Of a stretch of DNA of 64,000 nt, positions 1 to 8,378 are shown in pieces. The stretch spans positions 229,676-293,675 of the forward strand of contig JBQVNB010000002.1 of assembly GCA_052435735.1 (NCBI GenBank), written 5' to 3'. The notes beneath the pieces were generated by a model that saw nothing but the letters and a program-made list of their open reading frames with translations, was not told the DNA's origin and ran no database searches. Both the position numbers and the translations under genes were made by a program. Every line of letters begins with the position of its first letter. Within the stretch, counting starts at the first letter, position 1. This stretch comes from Aliihoeflea sp052435735. Lineage in GTDB: Bacteria; Pseudomonadota; Alphaproteobacteria; Rhizobiales; Rhizobiaceae.

Positions 1-2
1 CG

Positions 3-1142
3 CAGACCGCCATCGATTTCGGCCTCGTCGTCCGCACCCCGATGATAGAGATCTCGACCATCGGCGCTGGCGGCGGCTCGATTGCCGGCATCGACAATGG
101 CGGCATCCTGCAGGTCGGTCCGGAATCGGCCGGCTCTGATCCGGGTCCCGTCTGCTACGGGCTCGGCAACGAACGTCCGACCGTCACCGACGCCAATGTC
201 GTGCTCGGCCGCATCAATGCCGACCGCCCGATCGGCGGCAAGCTCGCGCGGCTCGACGTGGATGCCGCACGGCGCGCGATCGAGACCCATGTCGCAGGCC
301 CGCTCGGCCTCTCCGTCGAGGAAGCAGCCGAGGCGATTCTCAAGATCGCCAATGCCAAGATGGCGGGCGCGATCCGGCTCGTCTCGATCGAGCGCGGATA
401 CGATCCCGCCGACTTCGCGGCCATGCCGTTCGGCGGCGGCGGTGCTCTCCACACCGGCGCACTGATCAAGGAAGTGGGCTTGAAGTCAGCGCTCGTACCG
501 CGCTTTCCGGGTGTCACATCTGCGCTCGGCTGCGTCGTCGCGGACATGCGCCATGATCGCGTTCAGACCGTGAACCGCCTGCTCGACGGGCTCGACGCCG
601 CATCGCTCGGCGCGGAGATTAAGAAGGTCAGCGACGAGACTGCCGAACTCTTGAAGGCAGCCGGCGTCTCCTTCGAGCGCGTCGACCGCATCTTCGAACT
701 CGACATGCTCTATCTCGGCCAGACGCACACGGTTTCCGTCCCGCTCGACATGCCCGCGGGCGATTTGACGGTCGATGCAATCCGCGATGCGTTCGAGGCG
801 GCTTACCGATCTGCCTTCGGTCGTCTGCTCGCCGGCATTCCGATGCGCGTGATGAACTACCGCGTCGCGGTCGTCGGGCGCCGTCCTGCCTTCGACATGG
901 GCGCATTCGCTCCCGTCACCGACAAGACGGCCGATGAGTGCCTCACCGGCAGCCGCAAGCTCTATGCCGAGGGCGCCTGGCATTACACGCCGCTTTATGA
1001 CCGTCTCGCTCTTCCCGTCGGCGCCAAGATTGCCGGCCCTGCGATCCTCGAGCAGGCCGACACGACGATCTTTGTCGACCCGGGTCTCGAGGGCGTCGTG
1101 GACGGCTTTGGCAATGTCGTCATTTCGCGGGCGGCGACATGA
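3..1142 (+). CDS. Hydantoinase/oxoprolinase family protein (HyuA-like), 5' end missing
   Basis: C-terminal part (379 residues visible) of an ATP-dependent hydantoinase/oxoprolinase subunit A, a family that hydrolyses cyclic amides such as N-methylhydantoin or 5-oxoproline. The glycine-rich segment GAGGGSIAGID and the DPGPVCYG motif are typical, followed by the family's C-terminal domain. Full-length members are about 680-700 residues, so nearly half lies upstream of the window; the open frame runs to base 3 without a visible start. Its stop overlaps the next start by 4 bases (ATGA), implying one operon with the hydrolase and FAD enzyme. No HyuB is visible here. The substrate is unknown. Confidence 0.85.
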   Translation, partial: QTAIDFGLVVRTPMIEISTIGAGGGSIAGIDNGGILQVGPESAGSDPGPVCYGLGNERPTVTDANVVLGRINADRPIGGKLARLDVDAARRAIETHVAGPLGLSVEEAAEAILKIANAKMAGAIRLVSIERGYDPADFAAMPFGGGGALHTGALIKEVGLKSALVPRFPGVTSALGCVVADMRHDRVQTVNRLLDGLDAASLGAEIKKVSDETAELLKAAGVSFERVDRIFELDMLYLGQTHTVSVPLDMPAGDLTVDAIRDAFEAAYRSAFGRLLAGIPMRVMNYRVAVVGRRPAFDMGAFAPVTDKTADECLTGSRKLYAEGAWHYTPLYDRLALPVGAKIAGPAILEQADTTIFVDPGLEGVVDGFGNVVISRAAT

Positions 1143-1756
1143 TGGCGGGGGGACCGATCGACGTTACGAAGACCGCGCTGCTGATCGTCGATCTGCAGAA
1201 CGATTTTCTCGATCCCAAGGGAGCCTATGGCCGCGCTGGCCAGTCGGCGGAAATGATCGCCAAATTGCCCGCGCGGCTGAAGCCGCTTGCCGATGCGCTG
1301 CGCGCGAAGGGCGGCTTCAGCCTCTCCTCGCAGTTCACGCTGGTGCCGGGGCGCGGCGGCGAGCCGATGATCTCGCCGCATCTGAAAGCACTGCGCCCCT
1401 TCCTCAGGAAGGGCGACTTCCAGCCGGGCGCCTGGGGACATCAACTCGTCGACATGCTTCAGCCGGCCGATTTCGTGGTCGAAAAGGTTGCCTATTCGGT
1501 CTTCTTCCAGTCGCGCATGGAATTCGTGCTGAAGAAGGCCGGCATCGAGACGCTGTTCGTCTGCGGCATCGTTACCAATGGCGGCGTCGCCTCGACGGTT
1601 CGCGACGCGCATGTGCGCGATTTTCGCACCTTCGTCCTGTCCGATGGATGCGGCGCGTTTTCGCAAGAAACGCACGACAACGCGATCCGCGATCTGTCGA
1701 CCCTTACGAAGGCGATCACCGTCGCCGAGGCGATCGCAATGGTCGACGGCGCATGA
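1139..1756 (+). CDS. Isochorismatase-fold hydrolase lacking the catalytic cysteine
   Basis: A 205-residue isochorismatase/cysteine-hydrolase fold protein. The general-acid Asp is in IVDLQNDF (D18) and the Lys in EKVAYSVFF (K116). At the place of the nucleophilic Cys (usual T-x-x-C-V) the sequence reads TNGGV, so G149 replaces Cys. True isochorismatases such as PhzD and EntB also lack this Cys and keep Asp and Lys, and the KxxYSxFFxS stretch matches that branch. The protein is therefore unlikely to be a Cys-dependent amidase; vinyl-ether or other acid-catalysed hydrolysis is possible. ATGA overlaps link it to both neighbours, so it probably acts in the same catabolic pathway. The substrate is unknown. 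Confidence 0.82.
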   Translation: MMAGGPIDVTKTALLIVDLQNDFLDPKGAYGRAGQSAEMIAKLPARLKPLADALRAKGGFSLSSQFTLVPGRGGEPMISPHLKALRPFLRKGDFQPGAWGHQLVDMLQPADFVVEKVAYSVFFQSRMEFVLKKAGIETLFVCGIVTNGGVASTVRDAHVRDFRTFVLSDGCGAFSQETHDNAIRDLSTLTKAITVAEAIAMVDGA

Positions 1757-3144
1757 GCGCCGTCCTGCCCGTCTCCGCGATGAAGGCTGATGCCGAGGTC
1801 GATGTGGCGATCATCGGGGCCGGCGCCTGTGGGCTCGTCGCCGCTCTGCGCGCGGTCGAGGCGGGAGCGGACGTGCTGGTGCTGGAACGTGACGCGAAGC
1901 CAACCGGGTCGACCTCGATGTCATCGGGCTTCATTCCCGCACCCGCGACGCGCTTCCAGCGCGCGATCGGGGTCGAGGACGATACGCCTGAGCGCTTTGC
2001 AGGCGACATCCAGGCGAAGACGAAGAACCGCGCCGATCCCGGCCTCGTCGCCACCGTATCGGGGACCATCGGCTCCGCGCTCGAATGGCTCGCAGACAGC
2101 CACGGGCTCGAATGGATCGTGCTCGACGATTTCCTCTATCCCGGCCATTCCCGCCATCGCATGCACGCGGTGCCCGAAAAGACCGGCGCGGCGCTGCTTC
2201 AAAGGCTGGCGACGGCGGCCGAGGCTGCTGGCGTCATGGTAGCGACGGGTACGCATGTCACCGGATTGTTTGCCGACGAAGAACGCATCCGCGGCGTTCG
2301 TATTTCCAGAGCGGACGGCAGCGAGGAGCACCTTGCCTGCAAGGCGCTCGTGCTGGCCTGCAACGGCTATGGCGGCAATGCCAGCCTCGTCGCGCGACAC
2401 ATTCCCGAACTCGAAGGTGCGCAATATCACGGACATGCCGGAAATCAGGGCGATGCGGTGCTGTGGGGGCAGGCGCTGGGCGCGGACATCCGCGACCTTT
2501 CCGGCTATCAGGGCCACGGTTCGCTCGCGCATCCGCACCAGATCTTGATTTCGTGGGCGCTGATGATGGAAGGCGGTATCCAGGTGAATGCTGCCGGACA
2601 GCGCTTCTCGAACGAGCATGCGGGATACTCCGAGCAGGCGGTCAAGGTTCTGGCTCAGCCATCGCGCTTCGCTTGGAACGTGTATGACCAGCGAATCCAC
2701 GATTTCGCCCAGGCCTTTCCCGACTATCGCGACGCGATGGAGGCCGGCGCGATCCGCCGTGCTGACAGCCTGGACGAGCTTGCGCGGCAGATCGACGTCG
2801 ACCCGCGCGCGCTCTCCGACACGCTGCGCACGGTGGCGGCGCTTCAGGCGGGGGAAGGCGCGGACGAATTCGGTCGCGATTTCACCGCGAGACCGGCTCT
2901 CAAAGCGCCCCTTCATGCCGTGAAGGTCACCGGCGCGCTTTTTCACACGCAGGGCGGGTTGATGGTCGATGGCGAGGCGCATGTCCTGTCCAACTCGGGC
3001 CGGGCGTTTCCCAACCTCTTCGCCGGCGGCGGAGCCGCATGCGGCGTTTCGGGACCCGATGTGTCGGGGTATCTTTCGGGCAACGGCCTGCTCACGGCCA
3101 TCGCGCTCGGCTATATTGCGGGGCACAACTCTTTCCCCCGCTAG
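1753..3144 (+). CDS. FAD-dependent oxidoreductase (fumarate reductase/ketosteroid dehydrogenase flavoprotein type)
   Basis: A 463-residue FAD_binding_2 family flavoprotein. An N-terminal Rossmann motif AIIGAGACGLVAALRA starts near residue 19, followed by an acidic strand end (VLVLERD). The C-terminal FAD segment (LFAGGGAACGVSGPDVSGYL) is characteristic. Members dehydrogenate or reduce C-C bonds next to carbonyls (fumarate reductase, urocanate reductase, 3-ketosteroid dehydrogenase). The ATG at 1753 overlaps the previous stop by 4 bases, so it is the third gene of the operon entering from the left. No signal peptide or haem domain is visible, so it is probably cytoplasmic. The substrate is unknown. 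Confidence 0.85.
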   Translation: MSAVLPVSAMKADAEVDVAIIGAGACGLVAALRAVEAGADVLVLERDAKPTGSTSMSSGFIPAPATRFQRAIGVEDDTPERFAGDIQAKTKNRADPGLVATVSGTIGSALEWLADSHGLEWIVLDDFLYPGHSRHRMHAVPEKTGAALLQRLATAAEAAGVMVATGTHVTGLFADEERIRGVRISRADGSEEHLACKALVLACNGYGGNASLVARHIPELEGAQYHGHAGNQGDAVLWGQALGADIRDLSGYQGHGSLAHPHQILISWALMMEGGIQVNAAGQRFSNEHAGYSEQAVKVLAQPSRFAWNVYDQRIHDFAQAFPDYRDAMEAGAIRRADSLDELARQIDVDPRALSDTLRTVAALQAGEGADEFGRDFTARPALKAPLHAVKVTGALFHTQGGLMVDGEAHVLSNSGRAFPNLFAGGGAACGVSGPDVSGYLSGNGLLTAIALGYIAGHNSFPR

Positions 3145-3192
3145 GGTCTCTCTCTGCGTGTCGGCAATCGTCCGCTCGAGTTGGAGGATCGC

Positions 3193-3948
3193 CTACATGG
3201 TGGCGTTGATTTCCGCGAGCTTGTCACGCAGGTCGTCGAGGCTCTTGACGTAGGTCTCGCGCATCGCATCCAGGCGCAGGAGGGGACCGGCGATCCCGAT
3301 CGCGTAGGCTTCTCCGCCGAACTTCACCGCCACGGCAATGCCCATGACATCGTCCACCGTTTCCCCGCGCGACAGGAAATAGCCGCGCTCCCTGCCTTCC
3401 GCGATGTCGGCCTCTAGGCTCGGGCGATCGGTGATCGTCGAGGGGGTGACGGCGACGAGGGTCATCCGGTCGAGCGCCGCTTCGAATTCCTTCCGCCCGA
3501 GCAAGGACAGAACAGCCTTGCCGATCGCGCTGGTATGGGCCGGCCGCTGGTCTCCCGGAGATGCGGCGTAGCGGATGGTGTGCGTGCCGTCGACCACGTC
3601 GAGATAAAGTGCACTGTCGTCCTGGAGCTTGCCGATGATCGCCGTCTCGCCGGTTGCGGCGCTCAATTCCTCCGCGACTGCCACGATCCGGCGAAGCGGC
3701 TGATCACCGCGAGCGATGCGCTCGGCCAGTTCGGTCAGGCGCCGTGTCGGATAAAAGCGCTTCGGGCTGTCGAGACGATAGATGTAACCGCGCTGATGCA
3801 ACGTCTTCACGAGTGAGTGGCAACTCGAGATCGGAACCGCGATCTCCTGCGCTATCTCGGTCAGCGACATGGGAATGCACCGGCCGCCGAAAGCTTCCAT
3901 CAGGTCGAGGACCCTTGCAGCGCCCTTCATGGGGTCTTTGTCAGCCAT
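3193..3948 (-). CDS. IclR family transcriptional regulator
   Basis: A 251-residue regulator. It has an N-terminal winged helix-turn-helix (residues about 8-65, MSLTEIAQEIAVPISSCHSL) and a C-terminal IclR effector-binding GAF-like domain (AYAIGIAGPL near residue 222). IclR proteins sense small aromatic or organic acids and control adjacent catabolic genes. It converges with the FAD oxidoreductase gene and diverges from the cupin-TRAP operon. A promoter and a short palindrome lie in the 141-base divergent gap, so control of the importer is a reasonable inference. The ligand is unknown. Confidence 0.9.
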   Translation of the reverse strand: MADKDPMKGAARVLDLMEAFGGRCIPMSLTEIAQEIAVPISSCHSLVKTLHQRGYIYRLDSPKRFYPTRRLTELAERIARGDQPLRRIVAVAEELSAATGETAIIGKLQDDSALYLDVVDGTHTIRYAASPGDQRPAHTSAIGKAVLSLLGRKEFEAALDRMTLVAVTPSTITDRPSLEADIAEGRERGYFLSRGETVDDVMGIAVAVKFGGEAYAIGIAGPLLRLDAMRETYVKSLDDLRDKLAEINATM

Positions 3949-3980
3949 TGGCGCGATCCTTTCCTTTGCGTAAGCGCAGA

Positions 3981-4009
3981 TTGCAAAGGCGCAAAAATTC
4001 TGCTACAAG
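3981..4009 (+). promoter_or_regulatory. Candidate sigma-70 promoter of the cupin-TRAP operon
   Basis: TTGCAA (3981-3986), a 17-base spacer and TACAAG (4004-4009) fit a housekeeping promoter pointing at the cupin gene. It lies in the gap between the divergent IclR gene and the cupin gene. Confidence 0.45.
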
Positions 4010-4017
4010 AATATTTA

Positions 4018-4031
4018 TTCGATATAGCGAA
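4018..4031. promoter_or_regulatory. Candidate IclR operator (TTCG-N6-CGAA)
   Basis: TTCG ATATAG CGAA is a perfect short inverted repeat about 8 bases downstream of the -10 box, where a bound repressor would cover the start site. IclR-family operators are often short CG-containing palindromes of this kind. Assignment to the adjacent IclR gene is inference. Confidence 0.35.
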
Positions 4032-4089
4032 AAAACAGCTTTGGCAAGCTGCCTTTCGAATTCGTCGGCAGTGGAGGTTGGGGGAGCAG

Positions 4090-4548
4090 GTGACGGTCAA
4101 GGCACTCAGGCAAATTGCAAAGGAACCCGTCGCCATCGATCCGGAGGAGGTCGAGACGCTCGTGTGTGAATGGGCGACGCTGAAATTGCTCGCGTCGCCG
4201 GACAACGGAACGAGCGAGACGATGTCGGCCGTGACGCTCTATTTCCTGCCGGGGCAGGGCCATGCGCGGCACCGGCACGAAGCGTCCGAGCAACTAATAT
4301 TCATGGTCGCCGGCAAGGCAGAGATGACGATCGAATATGAGGAAGGGAAGCCGCGCACTCGCTTGATCGGCGCCGGCGAACTCGTCGTCATACCCAAGGG
4401 TGCCTTCCATTCGACCTTCAACGTCGGATGGGAGCCGGTCAGAATCCTGGCCGTCTATTCGCCCGCCGGCCCGGAGGCGGCGATGCTTGCGTCGGAGGAA
4501 TTCAGGCTGCTGCCTCCCGGCGAAATCTCGCAGACTGTGCGTTCGTGA
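4090..4548 (+). CDS. Cupin domain protein
   Basis: A 152-residue small single-domain cupin. The metal-binding motif GHARHRHEASEQLIFM (first cupin box) and the second box (VVIPKGAFHSTFNVG) are both present, so a metal ion is likely bound. Single cupins of this size act as isomerases, dioxygenases or sensors. The GTG at 4090 was chosen because GGGGAG lies just before it; TTG at 4078 is an alternative, and an in-frame extension further upstream would run across the promoter. It is the first gene before the TRAP genes and may act on the imported compound. The exact function is unknown. Confidence 0.72.
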   Translation: MTVKALRQIAKEPVAIDPEEVETLVCEWATLKLLASPDNGTSETMSAVTLYFLPGQGHARHRHEASEQLIFMVAGKAEMTIEYEEGKPRTRLIGAGELVVIPKGAFHSTFNVGWEPVRILAVYSPAGPEAAMLASEEFRLLPPGEISQTVRS

Positions 4549-4553
4549 ATTCG

Positions 4554-4572
4554 GGGCAGCGGGGCGCTGCCC
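4554..4572 (+). other. Intercistronic hairpin between cupin and TRAP genes
   Basis: An 8-bp perfect stem (GGGCAGCG/CGCTGCCC) with a GGG loop and no T-run. It sits between the cupin stop and the solute-binding protein start. It may set relative transcript levels rather than end transcription. Confidence 0.4.
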
Positions 4573-4616
4573 GATCCAGAAAAAAGCCCGAAGGGCTCAA
4601 CAACCAAGGGAACAGA

Positions 4617-5738
4617 ATGATGGCCGCATTTCATGAATCCCGATCGACTGCCCGCCTTCTCCTCGCAGCCTCGGCGTTCGCGGTCGCGAGCCTTCTCGGC
4701 ACGCCCACGCTTGCGGTTTCGCAGGAAAGCGTGACCATCCGGCTGACAAGTCCAGTGCCGCGCGGCCCCGCCCATGTCGAGGCCATCCAGTGGTGGGCGG
4801 ACGAAGTCGCCAAGCGCTCGGAAGATCGCGTCAAGTTCCAGACCTTTTATGCCGGGTCGCTGATGGGCGCGCTCGAGACGTTGCCGGCGACGCGGGACGG
4901 CCGCGTCGGCGGAGGCTACATGTCGCCCGGATATTGGCCGGCCGATCTGCCGCTCTGGTCGGTCGATTCCATTCCGTTCGTGACCGATGATCCCCATGCG
5001 ATGATGCTGACGTTCTATGATCTGTCGAAGAACAACGAGAGCATGCGCAAGGAATTGGAGGCGGCAGGCATCAAGCTCATGTTCATGGTGCCGGTCACGC
5101 CAGCAGTATCCGGGGTGCGCGAGCCGGTGACGGCGCTGAAGGATCTCGACGGCAAGCGCCTTCGCGTGCTCGGCTATGTCGCGAGAGCCTTCCAGACGAT
5201 CGGCGTCCAGCCGGTCTCGATCGATCCCGGCCAGCAATATGAGGCCATACAGCGCGGAGCCCTCGACGGTTTCGGCAGCCTCGTCTTCGATGCCATCCCT
5301 TATTTCAAGCTGCATGAGGTCGCACCGAGCCTCTATTACACCGGCATCGGAATGTATTCCTCGGTCGGCGTCGGCATCAGTCTCGAGCTTTGGAACGGGA
5401 TTCCCGAGGATCTTCAGAAAATCATGACCGAGGTCGCCGAGGAGTACATGTTCGAGCGCGAGCCTGCGGCGCTCATGGCCTATGAAGATGAAGCCTGCAC
5501 CAAGCTGCTCGACGCCAAGGCGACCGTCGCGCTCGCGCCGGATACCGAGGTCGAAGCCTGGAAGGCCGAGGTGGGCGACACGATCAAGGATGCCTGGCGA
5601 GCGACCGTCCTCGAGCGGGGCGTAACGGCGGAGGTCGTGGACGCCTTCTATGCCGACTACACGGCGACGCTCGCGAAATACGAGGCGGACTCGAAATACG
5701 AGCTCGGCGTCGCGAGATGCGCGGCGCGAAGCGACTGA
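4617..5738 (+). CDS. TRAP transporter solute-binding protein (DctP family)
   Basis: A 373-residue periplasmic receptor of a tripartite ATP-independent importer. The N-terminus (basic start, then LLLAASAFAVASLLG, cleavage near LAVSQE) is a Sec signal peptide. The mature part carries the DctP layout, including the KDLDGKRLRVLG stretch whose Arg usually grips the substrate carboxylate, and a GALDGFG segment. Start ATG 4617 has AAGGGA just upstream; a second ATG follows at 4620. It is followed by small and large permease genes. The ligand is unknown, most likely a carboxylate by family precedent. Confidence 0.9.
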   Translation: MMAAFHESRSTARLLLAASAFAVASLLGTPTLAVSQESVTIRLTSPVPRGPAHVEAIQWWADEVAKRSEDRVKFQTFYAGSLMGALETLPATRDGRVGGGYMSPGYWPADLPLWSVDSIPFVTDDPHAMMLTFYDLSKNNESMRKELEAAGIKLMFMVPVTPAVSGVREPVTALKDLDGKRLRVLGYVARAFQTIGVQPVSIDPGQQYEAIQRGALDGFGSLVFDAIPYFKLHEVAPSLYYTGIGMYSSVGVGISLELWNGIPEDLQKIMTEVAEEYMFEREPAALMAYEDEACTKLLDAKATVALAPDTEVEAWKAEVGDTIKDAWRATVLERGVTAEVVDAFYADYTATLAKYEADSKYELGVARCAARSD

Positions 5739-5778
5739 AGACGCCATCGATCGCCGACATTGGCACGGAGGACGCGAC

Positions 5779-6261
5779 GTGAGACGCATGATCGACGTGC
5801 TTTCGAAGATCGGTGCGCTCGTCGCGGGCGCACTGATCATGGGGCTGATTGCGCTGACCGTGGCCGATGTGGCCTGGCGCAATCTGGGCGGTCATTCGAT
5901 CCCCGGCGTTTACGAATATTCCGAAGTCATCCTCGTCGCGATCGTCTTCCTGAGCCTCGCCTGGACGCAGAAGGCCGACGCGCATGTGTCGATCGACCTG
6001 GTGACACGTGCTTTACCTGTCCGCCTCGATCGCATCGTGCGCGGCCTCGGAGTTGCCGTCGCGCTCGTCGTGCTCGCCTGGATGACGGTCGCCAGCATCG
6101 AGGCTGCCGGTGAATCATGGACGACGGGCGAGTATCGCATCGGGCTTTCGGAGGTCCCAGTCTGGCCCGCGCGCTTTGCCGTGGCGCTCGGATTATGCGC
6201 GCTTGTCCTCCAACTCGCTATCGGACTTCTGGACATTTTGAAGCGACCTGGAGGACGGTGA
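5779..6261 (+). CDS. TRAP transporter small permease (DctQ family)
   Basis: A 160-residue inner-membrane protein with four hydrophobic helices: near residues 10-30, 45-65 (EVILVAIVFLSLAWTQKA), 85-105 and 135-155. The AWTQKADAHVSIDL stretch after helix 2 is typical of DctQ. GTG 5779 was chosen because GGAGG lies 7 bases upstream; ATG 5788 is an alternative. The stop overlaps or abuts the large permease start, implying translational coupling. It pairs with the DctM subunit to form the Na+-coupled importer. Confidence 0.85.
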   Translation: MRRMIDVLSKIGALVAGALIMGLIALTVADVAWRNLGGHSIPGVYEYSEVILVAIVFLSLAWTQKADAHVSIDLVTRALPVRLDRIVRGLGVAVALVVLAWMTVASIEAAGESWTTGEYRIGLSEVPVWPARFAVALGLCALVLQLAIGLLDILKRPGGR

Positions 6262-6263
6262 TC

Positions 6264-7637
6264 GTGGACGCAACTACGGCATTGGTCGTCGCCCTCGCCA
6301 CGCTGTTCGGTCTTCTTGCCGCGCGGGTTCCCGTGGCCTTCGCGCTGCTTGCGGCCGGAACGGCGGGGATTTGTCTCTTCGATGGCCCCGGACCTGCGGA
6401 CAGCACGCTTGCGCGGCTGCCTTATGAATCGCCGGCGCGGTACGTCCTGATCGTCATTCCGTTCTTCGTCGCGATGGGCATCTTCGCCAAGAACGGACGC
6501 CTCGCGCTTGACGCCTACAATCTCGCCAGCCGCGGGTTGCGGGCCGTTCCGGGAGGGCTCGCCATCGCGACGGTCGCATCCTGCGCGCTCTTCGCTGCCG
6601 TCTCGGGATCGAGCGTCGCGACCATCGCCGCCCTGGGTCCGACGGCCATGCGCGAGATGCAGCGTCACGGCTACAACTCGACACTGGCCGCCGGCGTGGT
6701 GGGTGCTTCGGGCACGTTGGGCGTTCTCATTCCGCCATCCATCGCAATCGTCCTCTATGGGATCATCACCAATACCTCGATCGGTCCGCTGCTGATCGCG
6801 GGCATCATTCCCGGCATTCTCACCGCGCTCGTCTATGCGCTCGGCGTCGTCGCCGCCTGCCTCTACGACCCGCGGCTGGCGGGAAGGGGCGCGCGCGACG
6901 GCCAAGCTCCGCGATCGCTCGGCGCGGCGGCGGTCCTGCCGGAGCCTGTGCCGGCACCGCAAGCCGTCGCGAGCAATGCCTGGTCGAGTATCGTGCGCGT
7001 CGGCTTTCTGTTCGGCGTCGTCATGGGCGGCATTTATTCCGGCATCGTCACCGCCACAGAGGCAGGGGCGATCGGCGCGGTCGTCGCGCTTTTGATGATG
7101 TTGCACGACAGCCTTCGAGCGGGCGGGGTCAGGCAGGCCGTTTCCGATACCGCCGCATCCGTCATGGAAGCGGTCTCGCTGACATCGATGACGTTCATGT
7201 TGCTGATCGGCTCGGCCGTCTTCACCTATTTCCTCGTTTCGGCGGGCGTGCCGGCGGACTTCACCGCCTGGATGCTGTCCTTCGACGTGGCCCCGTGGAT
7301 GGTGGTCGCGCTCCTGCTTCTCGCCTTCGTGCCGCTGGGCATGTTCCTCGATCCGATTTCGATGCTTCTCATCGGCGTCCCGCTGGCATTCCCGGTGGTC
7401 ATAGGTCTCGGCTACAATCCGCTCTGGTTCGGAATCCTGGTCGTGAAAATGGTCGAGGTCGGCCTCATCACCCCGCCCTTCGGCCTCAACGCCTTTGTCG
7501 TCTCGGGCGTTTCGGGCATTCCCGTCGAACGGGCGTTCGCGGGTGTCATGTGGTTCCTGCCCCTCGAAATCATCGTGATCGTTTTGATCTTCTGTTTCCC
7601 CGAAATCGTGACCTGGCTGCCGGGGCAGATGGGGTAG
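6264..7637 (+). CDS. TRAP transporter large permease (DctM family)
   Basis: About 457 residues and a dozen hydrophobic segments. This is the transport subunit of the first TRAP importer. Signature stretches include SGSSVATIAALGPTAM and LGVLIPPSIAIVLYG in the first half and GLITPPFGLNAFV near the C-terminus. GTG 6264 has GGAGG at a 9-base distance; GTG 6258, overlapping the DctQ stop, is also possible. A hydrophilic linker near residues 210-235 joins the two inverted halves. The substrate follows the DctP partner and is unknown. Confidence 0.9.
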   Translation: MDATTALVVALATLFGLLAARVPVAFALLAAGTAGICLFDGPGPADSTLARLPYESPARYVLIVIPFFVAMGIFAKNGRLALDAYNLASRGLRAVPGGLAIATVASCALFAAVSGSSVATIAALGPTAMREMQRHGYNSTLAAGVVGASGTLGVLIPPSIAIVLYGIITNTSIGPLLIAGIIPGILTALVYALGVVAACLYDPRLAGRGARDGQAPRSLGAAAVLPEPVPAPQAVASNAWSSIVRVGFLFGVVMGGIYSGIVTATEAGAIGAVVALLMMLHDSLRAGGVRQAVSDTAASVMEAVSLTSMTFMLLIGSAVFTYFLVSAGVPADFTAWMLSFDVAPWMVVALLLLAFVPLGMFLDPISMLLIGVPLAFPVVIGLGYNPLWFGILVVKMVEVGLITPPFGLNAFVVSGVSGIPVERAFAGVMWFLPLEIIVIVLIFCFPEIVTWLPGQMG

Positions 7638-7703
7638 GCGATGACAGGCGGCGCTCGGTATTCCCGCAGGATCGAGTTTGCAGATGGCGCGGCGCTCGCT
7701 CGA

Positions 7704-8336
7704 TCAGACGACGGGATCGGAAAAATGCTGGGCGCGGGGCGTCGTTTGGCGAAAGGATGGGCGTGTCTCCATCCGGTCGCTGTAGCCGACAAGGTGCGGG
7801 TGCTTTTCGCGCCAGCCCAGTTCCGGAAAGCGGATGTCGAGAAACCGCAGCATTGCTCCTGCCGAAATGTCGGCAAGGCCGAACGCATTGCCGACGGCCC
7901 AGTCACGCGCGCCGACCAGTCGGCCGACCTCATTCAGTCCCCCGTCCACCTTGCGACGCTGGCGCGCGAGCCATGGGTGGCTTCGGCACGCTTCCGGCCG
8001 CTTGAGCTCCCAGAAAATGAGAACGATCGCATCGCAGATCCCGTCGCACAGAACCTCGACCCGCCGCGCCGCGATGATGTCGGTGACATTCGTCGGAAGA
8101 AGGCGCGGTCGGGGATGCGTCAGTTCGAGATATTGCAGGATCAGGCTGGATTCATAGATGCTGGTGCCGTCATCCAGGATCAGAACCGGCAATTTCTCCA
8201 GGGGATTGTAGCGCGGCGTCGAGGTGGAGGCGTCCCAAGGCACCTCGGTAACGAGGTCGAAGTGCAAGCCCTTCTCGATCAAAGCGATCCGAACTTTTCT
8301 GGCATAGGGGCTGGGGGTGGCGCTCAGGAGTTTCAT
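7704..8336 (-). CDS. Glutathione S-transferase family protein
   Basis: A 210-residue cytosolic GST. The N-terminal thioredoxin-like domain (residues 1-75) has the catalytic-type serine in ATPSPYARKVR, the cis-Pro in KLPVL and the glutathione-binding ESSLILQYL. The C-terminal helical domain contains GNAFGLADISAGAML, the usual N-capping region. It lies 42 bases behind the MarR gene on the same strand, so the two are probably cotranscribed. It may detoxify or process an electrophile, possibly alongside the neighbouring quinone oxidoreductase. Confidence 0.88.
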   Translation of the reverse strand: MKLLSATPSPYARKVRIALIEKGLHFDLVTEVPWDASTSTPRYNPLEKLPVLILDDGTSIYESSLILQYLELTHPRPRLLPTNVTDIIAARRVEVLCDGICDAIVLIFWELKRPEACRSHPWLARQRRKVDGGLNEVGRLVGARDWAVGNAFGLADISAGAMLRFLDIRFPELGWREKHPHLVGYSDRMETRPSFRQTTPRAQHFSDPVV

Positions 8337-8378
8337 CGACCCGGACCTTTTCTGGAAATTGCTGCTGCGCGACTGTGG

